NCBI GenBank assembly: GCA_002714465.1
Contig: PAXL01000012.1
Coordinates: 9,335 to 30,932 of the forward strand
Direction: 5' to 3'
DNA length: 21,598 nucleotides
Origin: Gemmatimonadota bacterium
GTDB lineage: Bacteria; Latescibacterota; UBA2968
In this document: one piece after another, positions 14,288-21,598 of the stretch
How positions within the stretch are numbered: position 1 is the first letter of the stretch
How the letters are laid out: the number at the start of each line of letters is the position of its first letter
Notes under the pieces: generated by a model
The model's database searches: none
Seen by the model: only the letters and a program-made list of their open reading frames with translations
What the model was told of the DNA's origin: nothing
Made by a program: the position numbers and the translations under genes

Positions 14288-14803
14288 TTACTCAAGGACC
14301 TTATAGTAGACCACGTCTTCTCGTCGGAGATCGAAACCCGCCTTCTCGTACGCACGCCGCGCAGGCGCGTGACCGAGGTCCCCACCCGTTCCTACGCGCG
14401 CAAACGACATCCCTGCCTTTTTGAACAGACCTAGGACGTGACTGTACATCTCAGTCGCGATGCCCTTACCTTGGTAGTCTGGATGAACGGCGTTGTTCCG
14501 GATCGTGCCGACCGAGATAGACCGATCGAACACGAACGTCACGAACCCGACAACCTTCGAGCCCTCACGAATCGCCAGAATCCAGTCTGGCTGGTCCGTA
14601 AACTGACAGCGGATCTGGTCCGCCTTTCGATCTCGCCAATCGTCGCCTGACACCGCTTGGTGCACGTCCTCACCAAGCGCATCGATCATTGTCTCGTGGA
14701 TCGGCTCCCAAGCGATTTTCGCGATCTCGCAGATCGTGTCCAGCTCATCGGGCCGTGCAGGACCGATTCTGAATGAGCTAATCAAGTGGCTGTCTGCAAC
14801 CAA
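14288..14803 (-). CDS. GNAT family N-acetyltransferase
   Basis: This 171-residue protein has the GNAT core: the N-terminal RIGPARPDELDTICEIAKIAW, beta-4 strand TIRNNAVHPDY, the acetyl-CoA motif YQGKGIATEMYSHVL (110-124) and the C-terminal RRAYEKAGFDL. The acceptor cannot be predicted. I place the start at a TTG (14803) because it follows a full anti-SD match, GGAGGTGA, which would otherwise be codons 2-4 of the reading frame beginning with ATG at 14815. It is monocistronic, convergent with the membrane-anchored protein gene and divergent from the TIM-barrel gene. It is not closely similar to the GNAT at 2579-3058 except in the shared motif. Confidence 0.88.
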   Translation of the reverse strand: MVADSHLISSFRIGPARPDELDTICEIAKIAWEPIHETMIDALGEDVHQAVSGDDWRDRKADQIRCQFTDQPDWILAIREGSKVVGFVTFVFDRSISVGTIRNNAVHPDYQGKGIATEMYSHVLGLFKKAGMSFARVGTGGDLGHAPARRAYEKAGFDLRREDVVYYKVLE

Positions 14804-14805
14804 GA

Positions 14806-14813
14806 TCACCTCC
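14806..14813 (-). promoter_or_regulatory. Full-length Shine-Dalgarno site that sets the GNAT start
   Basis: GGAGGTGA on the minus strand is complementary to the entire 3' end of 16S rRNA. The TTG at 14803 lies 2 bases downstream of it (5 from the GGAGG core). It overlaps the ATG at 14815 by codon use, so it favours the TTG start. Confidence 0.55.
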
Positions 14814-14880
14814 ATACTTTGACAAACACGATGCCCGGTCTATCTTGACGCCGACCAGACCAACCAGAAGTGAGGATCAA

Positions 14881-15651
14881 ATGAAACTCGGGTTTGTTAC
14901 ATATCAGATCGGAAAAGACTGGAGCGTTCCAGAGATCATCAAAAAGTGCCGAGCGACAGGGTTCGAAGGTGTCGAGCTCCGGACGACCCACGCGCACGGC
15001 GTCGAGTCCACTCTGAATGCAGAAGAACGTGCGGCCATCAGAAAGCAGTTTGAGGATGGCTGCGTAGAGATCGCGGGAATCGGATCCGCCTTCGAATACC
15101 ATTCAGCGGACAAGAGTGAAGTTCGAGAGAACATCGCGGGGACGATCGAGTGTGCGAAGTTAGCCTCAGACTTGGGATGCCCCGGGGTCAAGGTCCGACC
15201 CAACGGTCTCCAATTGGACAAGGGAATCCCGCAGGAACAGACACTCGAGCAAATCGGACTCTCTCTGCGTGAATGCGGCGAGGCAGCGGCCGATCAAGGG
15301 GTAGCCATCCGAGTCGAGGTCCACGGCCGAGACACCAAGGAACCTGCCAAGATGCGGACGATCATGGACCATGCGGACCACGACAACGTTTTCTTCTGCT
15401 GGAATTCGAACTTCGACGAGGTCGGGGATGACGGAACGATCCAAGAAGCCTGGGACCTGATGGGTCACAAGATCGGGCTCGTTCACATAACTGAGCTATG
15501 CAAGACCGAGTATCCCTGGCGTGAGCTTTTCTCGAAGCTTAAAGGGATCGGGTATGACGGCTACACCCTGGCCGAGATCCCGGGAAGCGACGATCCCGAA
15601 CGCTTGATGCATTACTACCGAGCACTCTGGCTGGCCTACCAAGAGAATTGA
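14881..15651 (+). CDS. Sugar phosphate isomerase/epimerase (AP endonuclease 2-like TIM barrel)
   Basis: This 256-residue TIM-barrel protein of the xylose-isomerase-like superfamily has the typical starts of strands: MKLGFVTYQI, GFEGVELRTTHAHG, GCPGVKVRPNG, AIRVEVHG with its metal-binding Glu, and VFFCWNSNFDE. It ends in IGLVHITELC and GYDGYTLAEIPGS, the last with a conserved Glu. Members isomerise or epimerise sugars and cyclitols (IolE, IolI, hydroxypyruvate isomerase) with a divalent metal. The exact reaction is unknown. The ATG is supported by GAGGATCAA upstream. A promoter should lie in the 77 bases shared with the divergent GNAT gene. The neighbouring aldolase and transporter suggest a sugar or sugar-acid pathway, but they are on other transcripts. 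Confidence 0.9.
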   Translation: MKLGFVTYQIGKDWSVPEIIKKCRATGFEGVELRTTHAHGVESTLNAEERAAIRKQFEDGCVEIAGIGSAFEYHSADKSEVRENIAGTIECAKLASDLGCPGVKVRPNGLQLDKGIPQEQTLEQIGLSLRECGEAAADQGVAIRVEVHGRDTKEPAKMRTIMDHADHDNVFFCWNSNFDEVGDDGTIQEAWDLMGHKIGLVHITELCKTEYPWRELFSKLKGIGYDGYTLAEIPGSDDPERLMHYYRALWLAYQEN

Positions 15652-15655
15652 TGGG

Positions 15656-15710
15656 CGAGAATTGAGCATGGCTGATTGAGAATCGGGGACGCTTCAACCC
15701 TCAATTCTCG
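15656..15710. terminator. Inverted repeat between convergent genes
   Basis: CGAGAATTGAG (15656-15666) and CTCAATTCTCG (15700-15710) are perfect 11-bp complements, with a third related copy, GATTGAGAATCG, between them. The right arm contains the stop codon of the aldolase gene. There is no T-tract, so the function as terminator is uncertain. Confidence 0.4.
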
Positions 15711-16606
15711 ATTCCAAGTGCTTCCATCAACCGTGCCCGGCTGAGTTCCGCTTTTAGTCGCCCCGCCTCTTCCGAATCGAGCGGTCGTGCGGGGCGTATG
15801 GGATCTCCACACTCGACCCCTTGCCACCTTAGCAACGAGTGGATGGCCCCGTTCATCCTGACGGTCTGTGTTGCCCGGATCAGACGGTTTACGTCCCGTT
15901 GCAGTCTCAACCCCTTCGCACAATCTCCCTTCGCCATTGCTTCATAGATCCCCACAAAATGACCCGGCAGAAGGTTGTAGAACGTCCCGATCCCTGCCTG
16001 CGCACCCATAACCATCCCGGCCAAGAAGACCTCGTCGTGGCCGTTAAACACGTGCGGATCACGTCCACCATCTATAATCCCTTCCATCAGGTAGAGATTG
16101 TGGTTCGTGAACTTTAACCCCGCGACTCCTTCTATGCCCAGCAACCTGTCCATTTCAGACAGACTGAACTCTCGATGTGTCACAACCGGTATGTAGTAAA
16201 CGAACAGGGGCAATCCGCTTGCATAGGCGAGTCGAGTGTAGTGTGCGTAGACCTCCTCGAAATCGTATCCCTGCACATACGGGGGGAGACTCGAAATCGC
16301 GTCTGCCCCGACATCGGCAGCGTGTTTGGCAAGATCGACAGCCTCCGACTCTGAGGGGGCCCCGACGTGCACGATCACCTTGCCCTTCTCGCGGGATACA
16401 TCCACCGCCGCCTCAGTGGCTTCCTTTCGCTCGTCCGTCGACAGGAGATACCCTTCGCCGGTGTTTCCGCACATATAGAGACCGTGGCAGTTGGCTCCAT
16501 ACAGCCTTGCCGCAAGCGCTTCAAACCGTCGACTGCAGAACCTGCCCGCGTCATCCTTTGGACTGACAGCCGCCGGATAGACACCATTGAACCCTTTGAT
16601 CAGCAT
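15701..16606 (-). CDS. N-acetylneuraminate lyase-like (DapA/NanA superfamily) aldolase
   Basis: This 301-residue class I aldolase has the superfamily motifs: GNTGEG (48-52), the tyrosine in LFVYYIP (Y137, Y138) and the Schiff-base lysine in GVAGLKFTN (K165). Positions 137 and 165 match those of E. coli NanA, and the later stretch HVFNGHDEVFLAG...GGIGTFYN-like (187-211) follows NanA closely. NanA splits sialic acid to N-acetylmannosamine and pyruvate. The ATG is preceded by GGGAGG at 5 bases. No other sialic-acid genes (nanE, nanK, siaPQM) are in the window, so the substrate could be another 2-keto-3-deoxy acid. It is divergent from the DASS transporter, whose promoter region it shares. Confidence 0.88.
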   Translation of the reverse strand: MLIKGFNGVYPAAVSPKDDAGRFCSRRFEALAARLYGANCHGLYMCGNTGEGYLLSTDERKEATEAAVDVSREKGKVIVHVGAPSESEAVDLAKHAADVGADAISSLPPYVQGYDFEEVYAHYTRLAYASGLPLFVYYIPVVTHREFSLSEMDRLLGIEGVAGLKFTNHNLYLMEGIIDGGRDPHVFNGHDEVFLAGMVMGAQAGIGTFYNLLPGHFVGIYEAMAKGDCAKGLRLQRDVNRLIRATQTVRMNGAIHSLLRWQGVECGDPIRPARPLDSEEAGRLKAELSRARLMEALGIEN

Positions 16607-16637
16607 GTATCCTCCCATTCAGGTCGATTTTGACCGC

Positions 16638-16666
16638 AATATCCTCCTGTCGCCTGAACGCGTCAA
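16638..16666 (-). promoter_or_regulatory. Candidate sigma-70 promoter of the aldolase gene
   Basis: TTGACG (-35, 16666-16661), a 17-bp spacer and GATATT (-10, 16643-16638) on the minus strand put the start of transcription about 25 bases before the ATG. Confidence 0.4.
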
Positions 16667-16719
16667 GGAATCCCGTCCTCTTCCCTGCGAAGCGGACTTC
16701 GTGTGCCTATCTTCCAACT

Positions 16720-18081
16720 ATGTCACACAAAGCTATCTTAACAGCCTGCCTGCTATGCCTGTCGATTGCTGGACCGGCTCTAGCGCCCCTACCTCTGGCT
16801 CCTCAAGCCCGGATCGTGATCGCATTGGCGCTGGTATCGGCGGTCTGCTGGACACTCGAGCCGGTATCGATCGAAATAACAGCACTGTGTCTGCTATTCG
16901 CGCTCCCCCTCTTAGACGTCGCGTCGTTCGAGTCGACCTTCATGGCTTTCGCCAAGCCAGCAGTCTGGCTTGTCTTTGCAGGCATGGTGATCAGCCAGCT
17001 CATCACCGAGACGAACTTGGGGACGAGACTCACGGGGATCGTGATCGGTCGCCTCAGACGACCTTCCTTATTCATTCTCGATCTGTCACTTATCGGACTG
17101 CTTCTCGCGATCCTAATCCCGTCAGGGGTGGTCCGCGTCCTGATTGTTCTACCGATTCTGATATCGCTCATCAATTCCCTCGGCGAAAAGCCGAAATCAC
17201 CGGTCAGCGCCGCGATCATTCTGTCCGTCGTATGCGCAACATACTATGGCGGCACTGGAATCCTGACGGCCTCTGTTCCAAACCTCGTGATCATGGGCGT
17301 ACTCGAAGATACTGGTCATCCGATTTTCTGGGCGGAATGGGCTCTGTATGTCTTCCCGGTGATCGGTCTGGTTCGCGTTCTGGTTGGAGCCGGCCTGATA
17401 CTCCTGATCTTTCGGCCGGTCTTCAAAACGCCGCCAACCGACGCATCCGTGGAGGCTCCCATCGGCCGTCGCGAGATCCAGGCTCTGATCCTGCTTCTAG
17501 GCGGTGTCCTCGCGTGGTCAACCGATGCCTTTCACCAGATCCATCCTGTCATGGTCGGCCTCGGTCTTTCCATCCTCTGCCTGTTCCCGGGAATCGGACC
17601 GCTCACCACCAAGGATCTGCAGAAGGTGAACTATCCGATCCTTATCTACATCGGAAGCGTGTTCGCCCTCGGCGAGGCCTTCGTCTCCTCCGGCGCGAGC
17701 AGCCACCTAGCCTCGGGACTATCGGGCTGGCTGCTACTCGATCAGACCGACCCTTTCGCGCAGCTTTCCGCCATCACCTACGCCGTCACCCCGTTCAACC
17801 TTCTGGTTGATACGGCCGTTGTCGGCGGCATCCTCACCCCTCCCTTGGTCGAAGTCGGAGTGGCCTCTGGTCTGACACCGTTACAGGTCGGACTAAGCGT
17901 CGCCGTCGCAGCGGGCATGGTCTTCCTGCCCTACCAAGGCGCGCCCTTCATGATAGCCTACGCCTACGGGTATGTCTCAATGCGGCAGTTTGCTATCGTG
18001 ATGATCCTGATCTGCGTCGTCAACCTGGTCCTTTTGGTCCCGCTAAACCTGCTCTACTGGCGCTCGATCGGCCTGATTTAG
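16720..18081 (+). CDS. DASS/SLC13 family anion transporter
   Basis: This 453-residue membrane protein has about a dozen hydrophobic segments in the pattern of the divalent-anion:Na+ symporter family (CitT/SLC13, ArsB/NhaD superfamily). Features include PLLDVASFESTF with FAKPAVWLVFAGMVIS (the family's first re-entrant region) and the repeat-related PILIYIGSVFALGEAFVSSG in the second half. Family members carry C4-dicarboxylates, citrate, sulfate or phosphate across the inner membrane with Na+. Substrate cannot be told here. I took the ATG starting MSHKAILTACLLCL because it begins the first membrane helix; the frame is open further upstream and there is no clear SD. It is divergent from the aldolase gene and 75 bases before the IorA gene. 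Confidence 0.9.
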   Translation: MSHKAILTACLLCLSIAGPALAPLPLAPQARIVIALALVSAVCWTLEPVSIEITALCLLFALPLLDVASFESTFMAFAKPAVWLVFAGMVISQLITETNLGTRLTGIVIGRLRRPSLFILDLSLIGLLLAILIPSGVVRVLIVLPILISLINSLGEKPKSPVSAAIILSVVCATYYGGTGILTASVPNLVIMGVLEDTGHPIFWAEWALYVFPVIGLVRVLVGAGLILLIFRPVFKTPPTDASVEAPIGRREIQALILLLGGVLAWSTDAFHQIHPVMVGLGLSILCLFPGIGPLTTKDLQKVNYPILIYIGSVFALGEAFVSSGASSHLASGLSGWLLLDQTDPFAQLSAITYAVTPFNLLVDTAVVGGILTPPLVEVGVASGLTPLQVGLSVAVAAGMVFLPYQGAPFMIAYAYGYVSMRQFAIVMILICVVNLVLLVPLNLLYWRSIGLI

Positions 18082-18091
18082 CCCGTCCAGC

Positions 18092-18120
18092 TTGACACTG
18101 TCAGGGCCCTCCGTTAACAT
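18092..18120 (+). promoter_or_regulatory. Candidate sigma-70 promoter of the IorA-like gene
   Basis: TTGACA (18092-18097), a 17-bp spacer and TAACAT (18115-18120) lie 36 bases before the ATG, which is preceded by GGGAG. Confidence 0.5.
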
Positions 18121-18156
18121 CGATATCGTATCCAGAAACCTATCAGGGAGCGATTC

Positions 18157-19773
18157 ATGGCTTTACAGAACGTACACGGCGAGCAGGCGCTCGCCTGGGG
18201 AGCGATTGAAGCAGGAGTCTCGGTTGTCACGGGATACCCTGGTTCACCGGGAACGAACACGTTCCTCGCCCTCGAGGAAACGTCAAAAGACTACGGGCAT
18301 CACACTGAATGGTGCGTAAACGAGCGAATCGCTCTGGATCAGGCTGCGGGCGCGTCGCAGGCGGGCAAGCGAGCTCTGGTCTGTCTCAAGAGCGTCGGGA
18401 TGAACGTCGCGCTCGACACCATCATGGTCCTGAACATGACGGGGGCTCACGCCGGTCTGGTCATCCTGATGGGTGACGACCCTGGCGCCTGGGGATCGCA
18501 GAACGAGCAGGACACGCGTCCGATCTCCTTCCTGACCGAACTCCCCATGGTCGAGATCTCCGATGCCGCAGAAGGCCGGGAAACAATGAAGTGGGCCTTC
18601 GAATTCTCGGAGGAGCACCAGACCATCGTAGTCATCCGGATCACCCGCAGCTATAGCGTCTCCGTCGCGGAGATGGAAGGCCTGACCCCACCGTCGGTGA
18701 AGCCATCGCTGGAACCGGCTCGGGACCCGTATAGATTCATCTCGGCACTTGTCACAGTCAACGAAAGCCATACTCGTCTGCACGGCAAGCTCAAGACGAT
18801 CGAAGAAGCCTTTGAGTCGTCACTACTAAACACACGATCAGGATCCGGTAAGACAGGCATCATCACGTCTGGAATGGTCTATTCAAAGTTCCTCGAGGCC
18901 GTGGATGGCGCGGATCTCTCGGACTTCCAGATCCTGAAGCTCAACACCCTGTATCCGCTCCCCTCAAAGACAGTTGGCGATTTCATGAAGTCCTGCGACG
19001 AGATCCTCGTGTTTGAGGAGGTCGACCCCTACCTAGAGGACGCGATCAAAACCGTCGGCTATGATGCCGGCGCGACAGCCCGCGTGCTGGGTAAACGGAC
19101 GGGACACGTAAACTGGGAGGGTGAGCTTTTTCGCTGGCACATCCAGCAAACATTACGCAAACTCCGACAAGACTTCTCCCCCAGACGCGCGTATACCGAA
19201 GAGAACTGGGAAGACGAAAAGCCCTTCAGAAAGGCACACTGCGCAGGATGCCCCTATGTGGGCATCATCAAGGCGTTCAGGGAGGAAGCAGAGGGACTCG
19301 GCCAGAATCCCTACCTCGCCGCGGACCCTGGGTGTGTCGTCACCGCTGCAAGATACCTGGACGCAAAGCTATGTATGGGTTCGTCCATCGGCGTCGCCTC
19401 AGGGTATCAAGCCGCAGGGATAACCGAACGTACAGTCGCCATCACTGGAGATTCAGCCTTCTATCACGCCTCCATCAACGGGATAATTCAGGCGAGGGCA
19501 GCGGGCTCAAACGCTATTATGATGGTGCTGGACAACGGCGGCGCTCTCACGACAGGAGGTCAGCCGACTCCGGATGGGGGCCTGCCCCTAACAGACGGAA
19601 AGGGCCAGAAGGTCGGAATTCGCGAAATCGGTGCCGTCTGTGGATGCGACCCGATCTGGGAGATCGGACCCGACGATTCGGATGAACAGATGAGAGAGAT
19701 CTTCAGAGTGGCACTTCAAAACGAGACGTTCAGCATGATCATTATCAGGAAGGCCTGTAAGCCACTGGACTGA
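18157..19773 (+). CDS. Indolepyruvate ferredoxin oxidoreductase alpha (IorA)-like subunit without ferredoxin domain
   Basis: This 538-residue protein has the IorA order: a pyrimidine-binding domain (GYPGSPGTNTFLAL, HHTEWCVNERIALDQAAGAS), a middle domain with TSGMVYSKFLE, a CAGCPY motif (C362, C365) and a C-terminal thiamine-diphosphate domain. The last has GDSAFYHASINGI (from 431) and VLDNGGALTTGGQPTPDGG. The enzyme oxidatively decarboxylates aryl-2-oxoacids to acyl-CoA and reduces ferredoxin. The usual C-terminal domain with two 4Fe-4S clusters is absent, the protein ending in IIIRKACKPLD, and no iorB gene follows. It might use a separate ferredoxin-like subunit encoded elsewhere or act on another 2-oxoacid. 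Start by ATG with GGGAG. Monocistronic, with its own promoter. Confidence 0.9.
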   Translation: MALQNVHGEQALAWGAIEAGVSVVTGYPGSPGTNTFLALEETSKDYGHHTEWCVNERIALDQAAGASQAGKRALVCLKSVGMNVALDTIMVLNMTGAHAGLVILMGDDPGAWGSQNEQDTRPISFLTELPMVEISDAAEGRETMKWAFEFSEEHQTIVVIRITRSYSVSVAEMEGLTPPSVKPSLEPARDPYRFISALVTVNESHTRLHGKLKTIEEAFESSLLNTRSGSGKTGIITSGMVYSKFLEAVDGADLSDFQILKLNTLYPLPSKTVGDFMKSCDEILVFEEVDPYLEDAIKTVGYDAGATARVLGKRTGHVNWEGELFRWHIQQTLRKLRQDFSPRRAYTEENWEDEKPFRKAHCAGCPYVGIIKAFREEAEGLGQNPYLAADPGCVVTAARYLDAKLCMGSSIGVASGYQAAGITERTVAITGDSAFYHASINGIIQARAAGSNAIMMVLDNGGALTTGGQPTPDGGLPLTDGKGQKVGIREIGAVCGCDPIWEIGPDDSDEQMREIFRVALQNETFSMIIIRKACKPLD

Positions 19774-19803
19774 CAGCCTTAGCAAAGGCAAATAAACAAA
19801 GAT

Positions 19804-19829
19804 GGCCCCCGATCCTGAGATCGTGGGCC
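19804..19829. terminator. Short GC-rich hairpin after the IorA gene
   Basis: GGCCC and CGATC arms pair with GATCG and GGGCC around a CTGA loop with a single C:T mismatch. No T-tract follows on the + strand; on the minus strand ATCTTTGTTTATTT does. It probably helps end the IorA transcript and backs up the next terminator on the minus strand. Confidence 0.5.
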
Positions 19830-19839
19830 GTTCGGTTCG

Positions 19840-19879
19840 AAAAAAAAGGCTCTCCGGGCCGCGGAGCCCGGAAGAGCCT
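19840..19879 (-). terminator. Intrinsic terminator of the lepB operon
   Basis: On the minus strand AGGCTCT and CCGGGC pair with GCCCGG and AGAGCCT around a 4-base loop with one bulge, and eight T's follow. It lies 89 bases past the stop of the lipoprotein-like gene. Confidence 0.9.
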
Positions 19880-19967
19880 CGTCGAAGCAAGTGATACCGC
19901 TTGGTCATTGAATATATCGGCACGCGCAAGGCCAACCTTGAGCTCCTGATACTACATGGCATCGAGC

Positions 19968-20567
19968 CTACTCGTTGAACTGGAATGATGCCATAATGCT
20001 GCGAAATTCGGTCTCCGGGAATCCACCATCCTGCCCGGAACAAAGCACCTGATATACTTGATCACCGCGGCCGAAAATCACGCTCAGAAATCGGTTGTTC
20101 AAGTAATGGATGTCGGTATGCTCGCGTGACCTGAACCGCCACTCGATTGATCGGACCCCTGCCACAATTCCAGTTGTCTTCTGGCCCTGCCGAATGTAGT
20201 TGGTGAAATTTCTCTCGAAAATTTCTTCGAAATATGTCGCTGTGTCATCCAGCGACTGCCCAGACGCGAGCCCCCACGAGTTGAGCTCGAAAACCGGGCG
20301 CGCACGCGAGCCAGGATTAGCTCGGCGAAGAATAACCTGAACGGGCGCCAGGCCATTCGGCTCGCGCACGTTAAACACCTGCCTAGCTGCCAAGGACCAA
20401 ACCGAGTCCTGTGGCGCTGAAATCGAGAAGCCCCAATCAGAGTTCGTGTAGGTTCGGTCGATAATTTCGTCCGACCCTTCGGGCGCAGTCGGTATAGGCT
20501 TACAGGCTGCCGCCATCACCAGACAAGCGAAAATCACCCATCCACGCGGGTCGAATTTTACGCTCAC
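19968..20567 (-). CDS. Probable lipoprotein with PsbP/DUF1795-like domain
   Basis: This 199-residue protein has a short N-terminal hydrophobic segment ending MAAACKP. The Cys near residue 22 would be lipidated if the AAAC serves as lipobox. A mixed alpha/beta domain follows: NSDWGFSISAPQDSVWSL, then ATYFEEIFERNF, then RFLSVIFGRGDQVYQVLCSG and EFRSIMASFQF. This matches the shape of PsbP/DcrB/DUF1795 proteins, whose function is mostly unknown. The start is GTG at 20567, supported by GAGGG 7 bases upstream that overlaps the end of lepB. It is the last gene of the oxidoreductase-lepB transcript. The lipobox is imperfect (Ala rather than Leu at -3), so a simple signal anchor is the alternative. 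Confidence 0.82.
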   Translation of the reverse strand: MSVKFDPRGWVIFACLVMAAACKPIPTAPEGSDEIIDRTYTNSDWGFSISAPQDSVWSLAARQVFNVREPNGLAPVQVILRRANPGSRARPVFELNSWGLASGQSLDDTATYFEEIFERNFTNYIRQGQKTTGIVAGVRSIEWRFRSREHTDIHYLNNRFLSVIFGRGDQVYQVLCSGQDGGFPETEFRSIMASFQFNE

Positions 20568-20578
20568 AACTAGCCCTC

Positions 20579-21274
20579 TTATTCAATCCTACCCAAGCGA
20601 CGCCAACGGATATTCTCCCAGAGTTTCCAGGATGAAGCCCCGCTTTCCCATGAAAAGTATACCAAAAGAGGGTGAGCCTTCACCCTGTCCAGCGAAACAG
20701 TCCCCCAGACTCGGGAATCGTGGCTGTTATCCCGGTTATCCCCCATCACGAACAGGTGGCCATCTGGCACCGTCTCAGGCCCCCAGCTGTCTCTCCTAAG
20801 GGCTTGAGAACCACGCTGCCTCGTGTATTTAACGCCCGAGGGTTCCGGAAAGATCTTTCCATCGACATACAGGACTCGATCCCGCATCGCGACCTCTTGA
20901 CCCGCAACCGCCACACAGCGTTTGATAAAGTCCTTCGTGGGATCCCCCGGGAACTCAAAAATGACTAGATCACCGGGTTGAGGTGCAGTCAGACCTGGCA
21001 TCCTAAACGAGGGTAGCTTTGTTTTAAAGAGAGGGAGGCGATCGGGGATCTGTGTGCCGTAGGTCAGCTTATCCCCGATCACATAATCCCCTTCCCGTAG
21101 CGTGTCTTCCATCGACCCGGAAGGGATGTGGTAGGCTTGCACGAGAACCGAACGAATCAGGATCACGAGCAGAACGACGAAACCGACCGTTTTGGCCAGC
21201 TCACGAACAGCAATCTCCGGCGACGACCTCTTGAGACGTGCTTCAGACACGTCGGAGTCGCGCGAAAGGCTCAA
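20579..21274 (-). CDS. lepB: Signal peptidase I
   Basis: This 231-residue type I signal peptidase has one N-terminal membrane helix (about 26-46), the catalytic Ser in IPSGSMEDTL (S54) and the general-base Lys in DFIKRCVAVAGQ (K118). The distal GDNRDNSHDSR motif closes the active site. It cleaves signal peptides of exported proteins, such as the porin in this window, on the outer face of the inner membrane. The start is a TTG whose last two bases overlap the TGA of the preceding oxidoreductase gene (TTGA), so the two are translationally coupled. No strong SD is visible, and a GTG a few codons on is an alternative. The lipoprotein-like gene follows after 11 bases. Confidence 0.95.
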   Translation of the reverse strand: MSLSRDSDVSEARLKRSSPEIAVRELAKTVGFVVLLVILIRSVLVQAYHIPSGSMEDTLREGDYVIGDKLTYGTQIPDRLPLFKTKLPSFRMPGLTAPQPGDLVIFEFPGDPTKDFIKRCVAVAGQEVAMRDRVLYVDGKIFPEPSGVKYTRQRGSQALRRDSWGPETVPDGHLFVMGDNRDNSHDSRVWGTVSLDRVKAHPLLVYFSWESGASSWKLWENIRWRRLGRIE

Positions 21275-21598
21275 CTCTGGCGCGCATACTCGGTCTTCTG
21301 AGGCCCGCCTGTCTCCGCCGACCGATTTGCCGCCAGCGTGACGTCCAGAGACCGGATCCCGTCTTCGAGGTCCGAAAGGATAGACGATCGATCACCCGTA
21401 CGAACGGCGTGCATAAAGACTTGGTCGATATCCTGGTTCTCGGGCACCTCACCGAGATCTCCTTCTGGAGAGAGCGCCACATCGGCTCCTGTCAGGTGCA
21501 GCCTCGCATCGTTCAGGACGAAGTCGATCCCGCTCGAACCCCCACCTTCTCGGAGCGCACAGCTCGAACTGAGAGACCCGATCGCGCCGCTTTCCATC
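21271..21598 (-). CDS. Gfo/Idh/MocA family oxidoreductase, C-terminal part (cut by window edge)
   Basis: This minus-strand frame is open to the right edge of the window, and only the last 108 residues are seen. It has the pattern of the C-terminal domain of Gfo/Idh/MocA oxidoreductases: GAIGSLSSSCAL near the start, then a strand LNDARLHLTGAD. The family's final helix pair follows (DQVFMHAVRTGD, SILSDLEDGIRSLDVTLAANRSAETGG). These are NAD(P)-dependent sugar or cyclitol dehydrogenases. The NAD-binding part and the catalytic Lys lie outside. It overlaps lepB by two bases. Assignment from the C-terminal pattern alone is moderately sure. Confidence 0.78.
   Translation of the reverse strand, partial: MESGAIGSLSSSCALREGGGSSGIDFVLNDARLHLTGADVALSPEGDLGEVPENQDIDQVFMHAVRTGDRSSILSDLEDGIRSLDVTLAANRSAETGGPQKTEYARQS

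Noticed and set aside
16587..17810. A 407-codon plus-strand frame beside the transporter
   Set aside because: Composition is Arg/Ser/Pro-rich and it overlaps the DASS transporter in another frame; the transporter has a normal membrane topology.
1..21598. CRISPR array, IS element or prophage
   Set aside because: No regularly spaced direct repeats of CRISPR size, no transposase or integrase motif and no phage structural genes were seen.

Overview
The window comes from a diderm (Gram-negative-type) bacterium of moderate GC. It encodes an outer-membrane porin with a terminal Phe, a lipoprotein-like protein, signal peptidase I and good Shine-Dalgarno sites throughout. The mix of phytanoyl-CoA dioxygenase, Gfo/Idh/MocA oxidoreductase, xylose-isomerase-like TIM barrel and CoxDEF-type genes recalls uncultured environmental phyla such as Latescibacterota, Poribacteria or Gemmatimonadota. 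There is no rRNA or tRNA gene, so that placement is a guess. I see no IS element, integrase, CRISPR array or phage gene.

Layout, left to right. (1) 1-3058 (+): the end of an alpha/alpha-toroid protein, a NodB-like deacetylase, an NIP-like aquaporin and a GNAT acetyltransferase, closed by a bidirectional terminator. (2) 3178-5077 (-): a PhyH dioxygenase, a palindromic intergenic repeat element and two small proteins of unknown function. (3) 5328-9255 (-): a Nudix hydrolase followed by a MoxR ATPase, a VWA protein and an XdhC protein in the coxD-coxE-coxF order. This is a maturation set for a molybdenum hydroxylase whose structural genes are not in the window. (4) 9435-10903 (-): a porin behind an array of Pho-box-like 11-bp repeats, followed by a decayed phoU remnant, which looks like a reduced phosphate-starvation locus. 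(5) 11023-12419 (-): a cyclic-nucleotide-binding protein and a peroxiredoxin whose catalytic Cys codon is UGA, followed by a hairpin that fits a bacterial SECIS. This is very probably a selenoprotein. (6) 12563-14277 (+): a metallophosphoesterase with a degenerate HAD-like C-terminal domain, translationally coupled to an anchored unknown protein. (7) 14288-18081: a second GNAT, a TIM-barrel sugar isomerase/epimerase, an N-acetylneuraminate lyase-like aldolase and a DASS/SLC13 transporter. (8) 18157-19773 (+): an IorA-like 2-oxoacid oxidoreductase subunit lacking its ferredoxin domain. (9) 19968-21598 (-): an operon of a Gfo/Idh/MocA oxidoreductase (cut by the window edge), lepB and a PsbP-like probable lipoprotein, closed by a strong terminator.

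The best candidate for something not obvious from routine gene calling is the UGA-containing peroxiredoxin (11979-12419). A standard gene caller would break it at the UGA and miss the active site. Next are the Pho-box array with the phoU pseudogene, the split MPE/HAD-like protein and the 4026-4242 repeat element.
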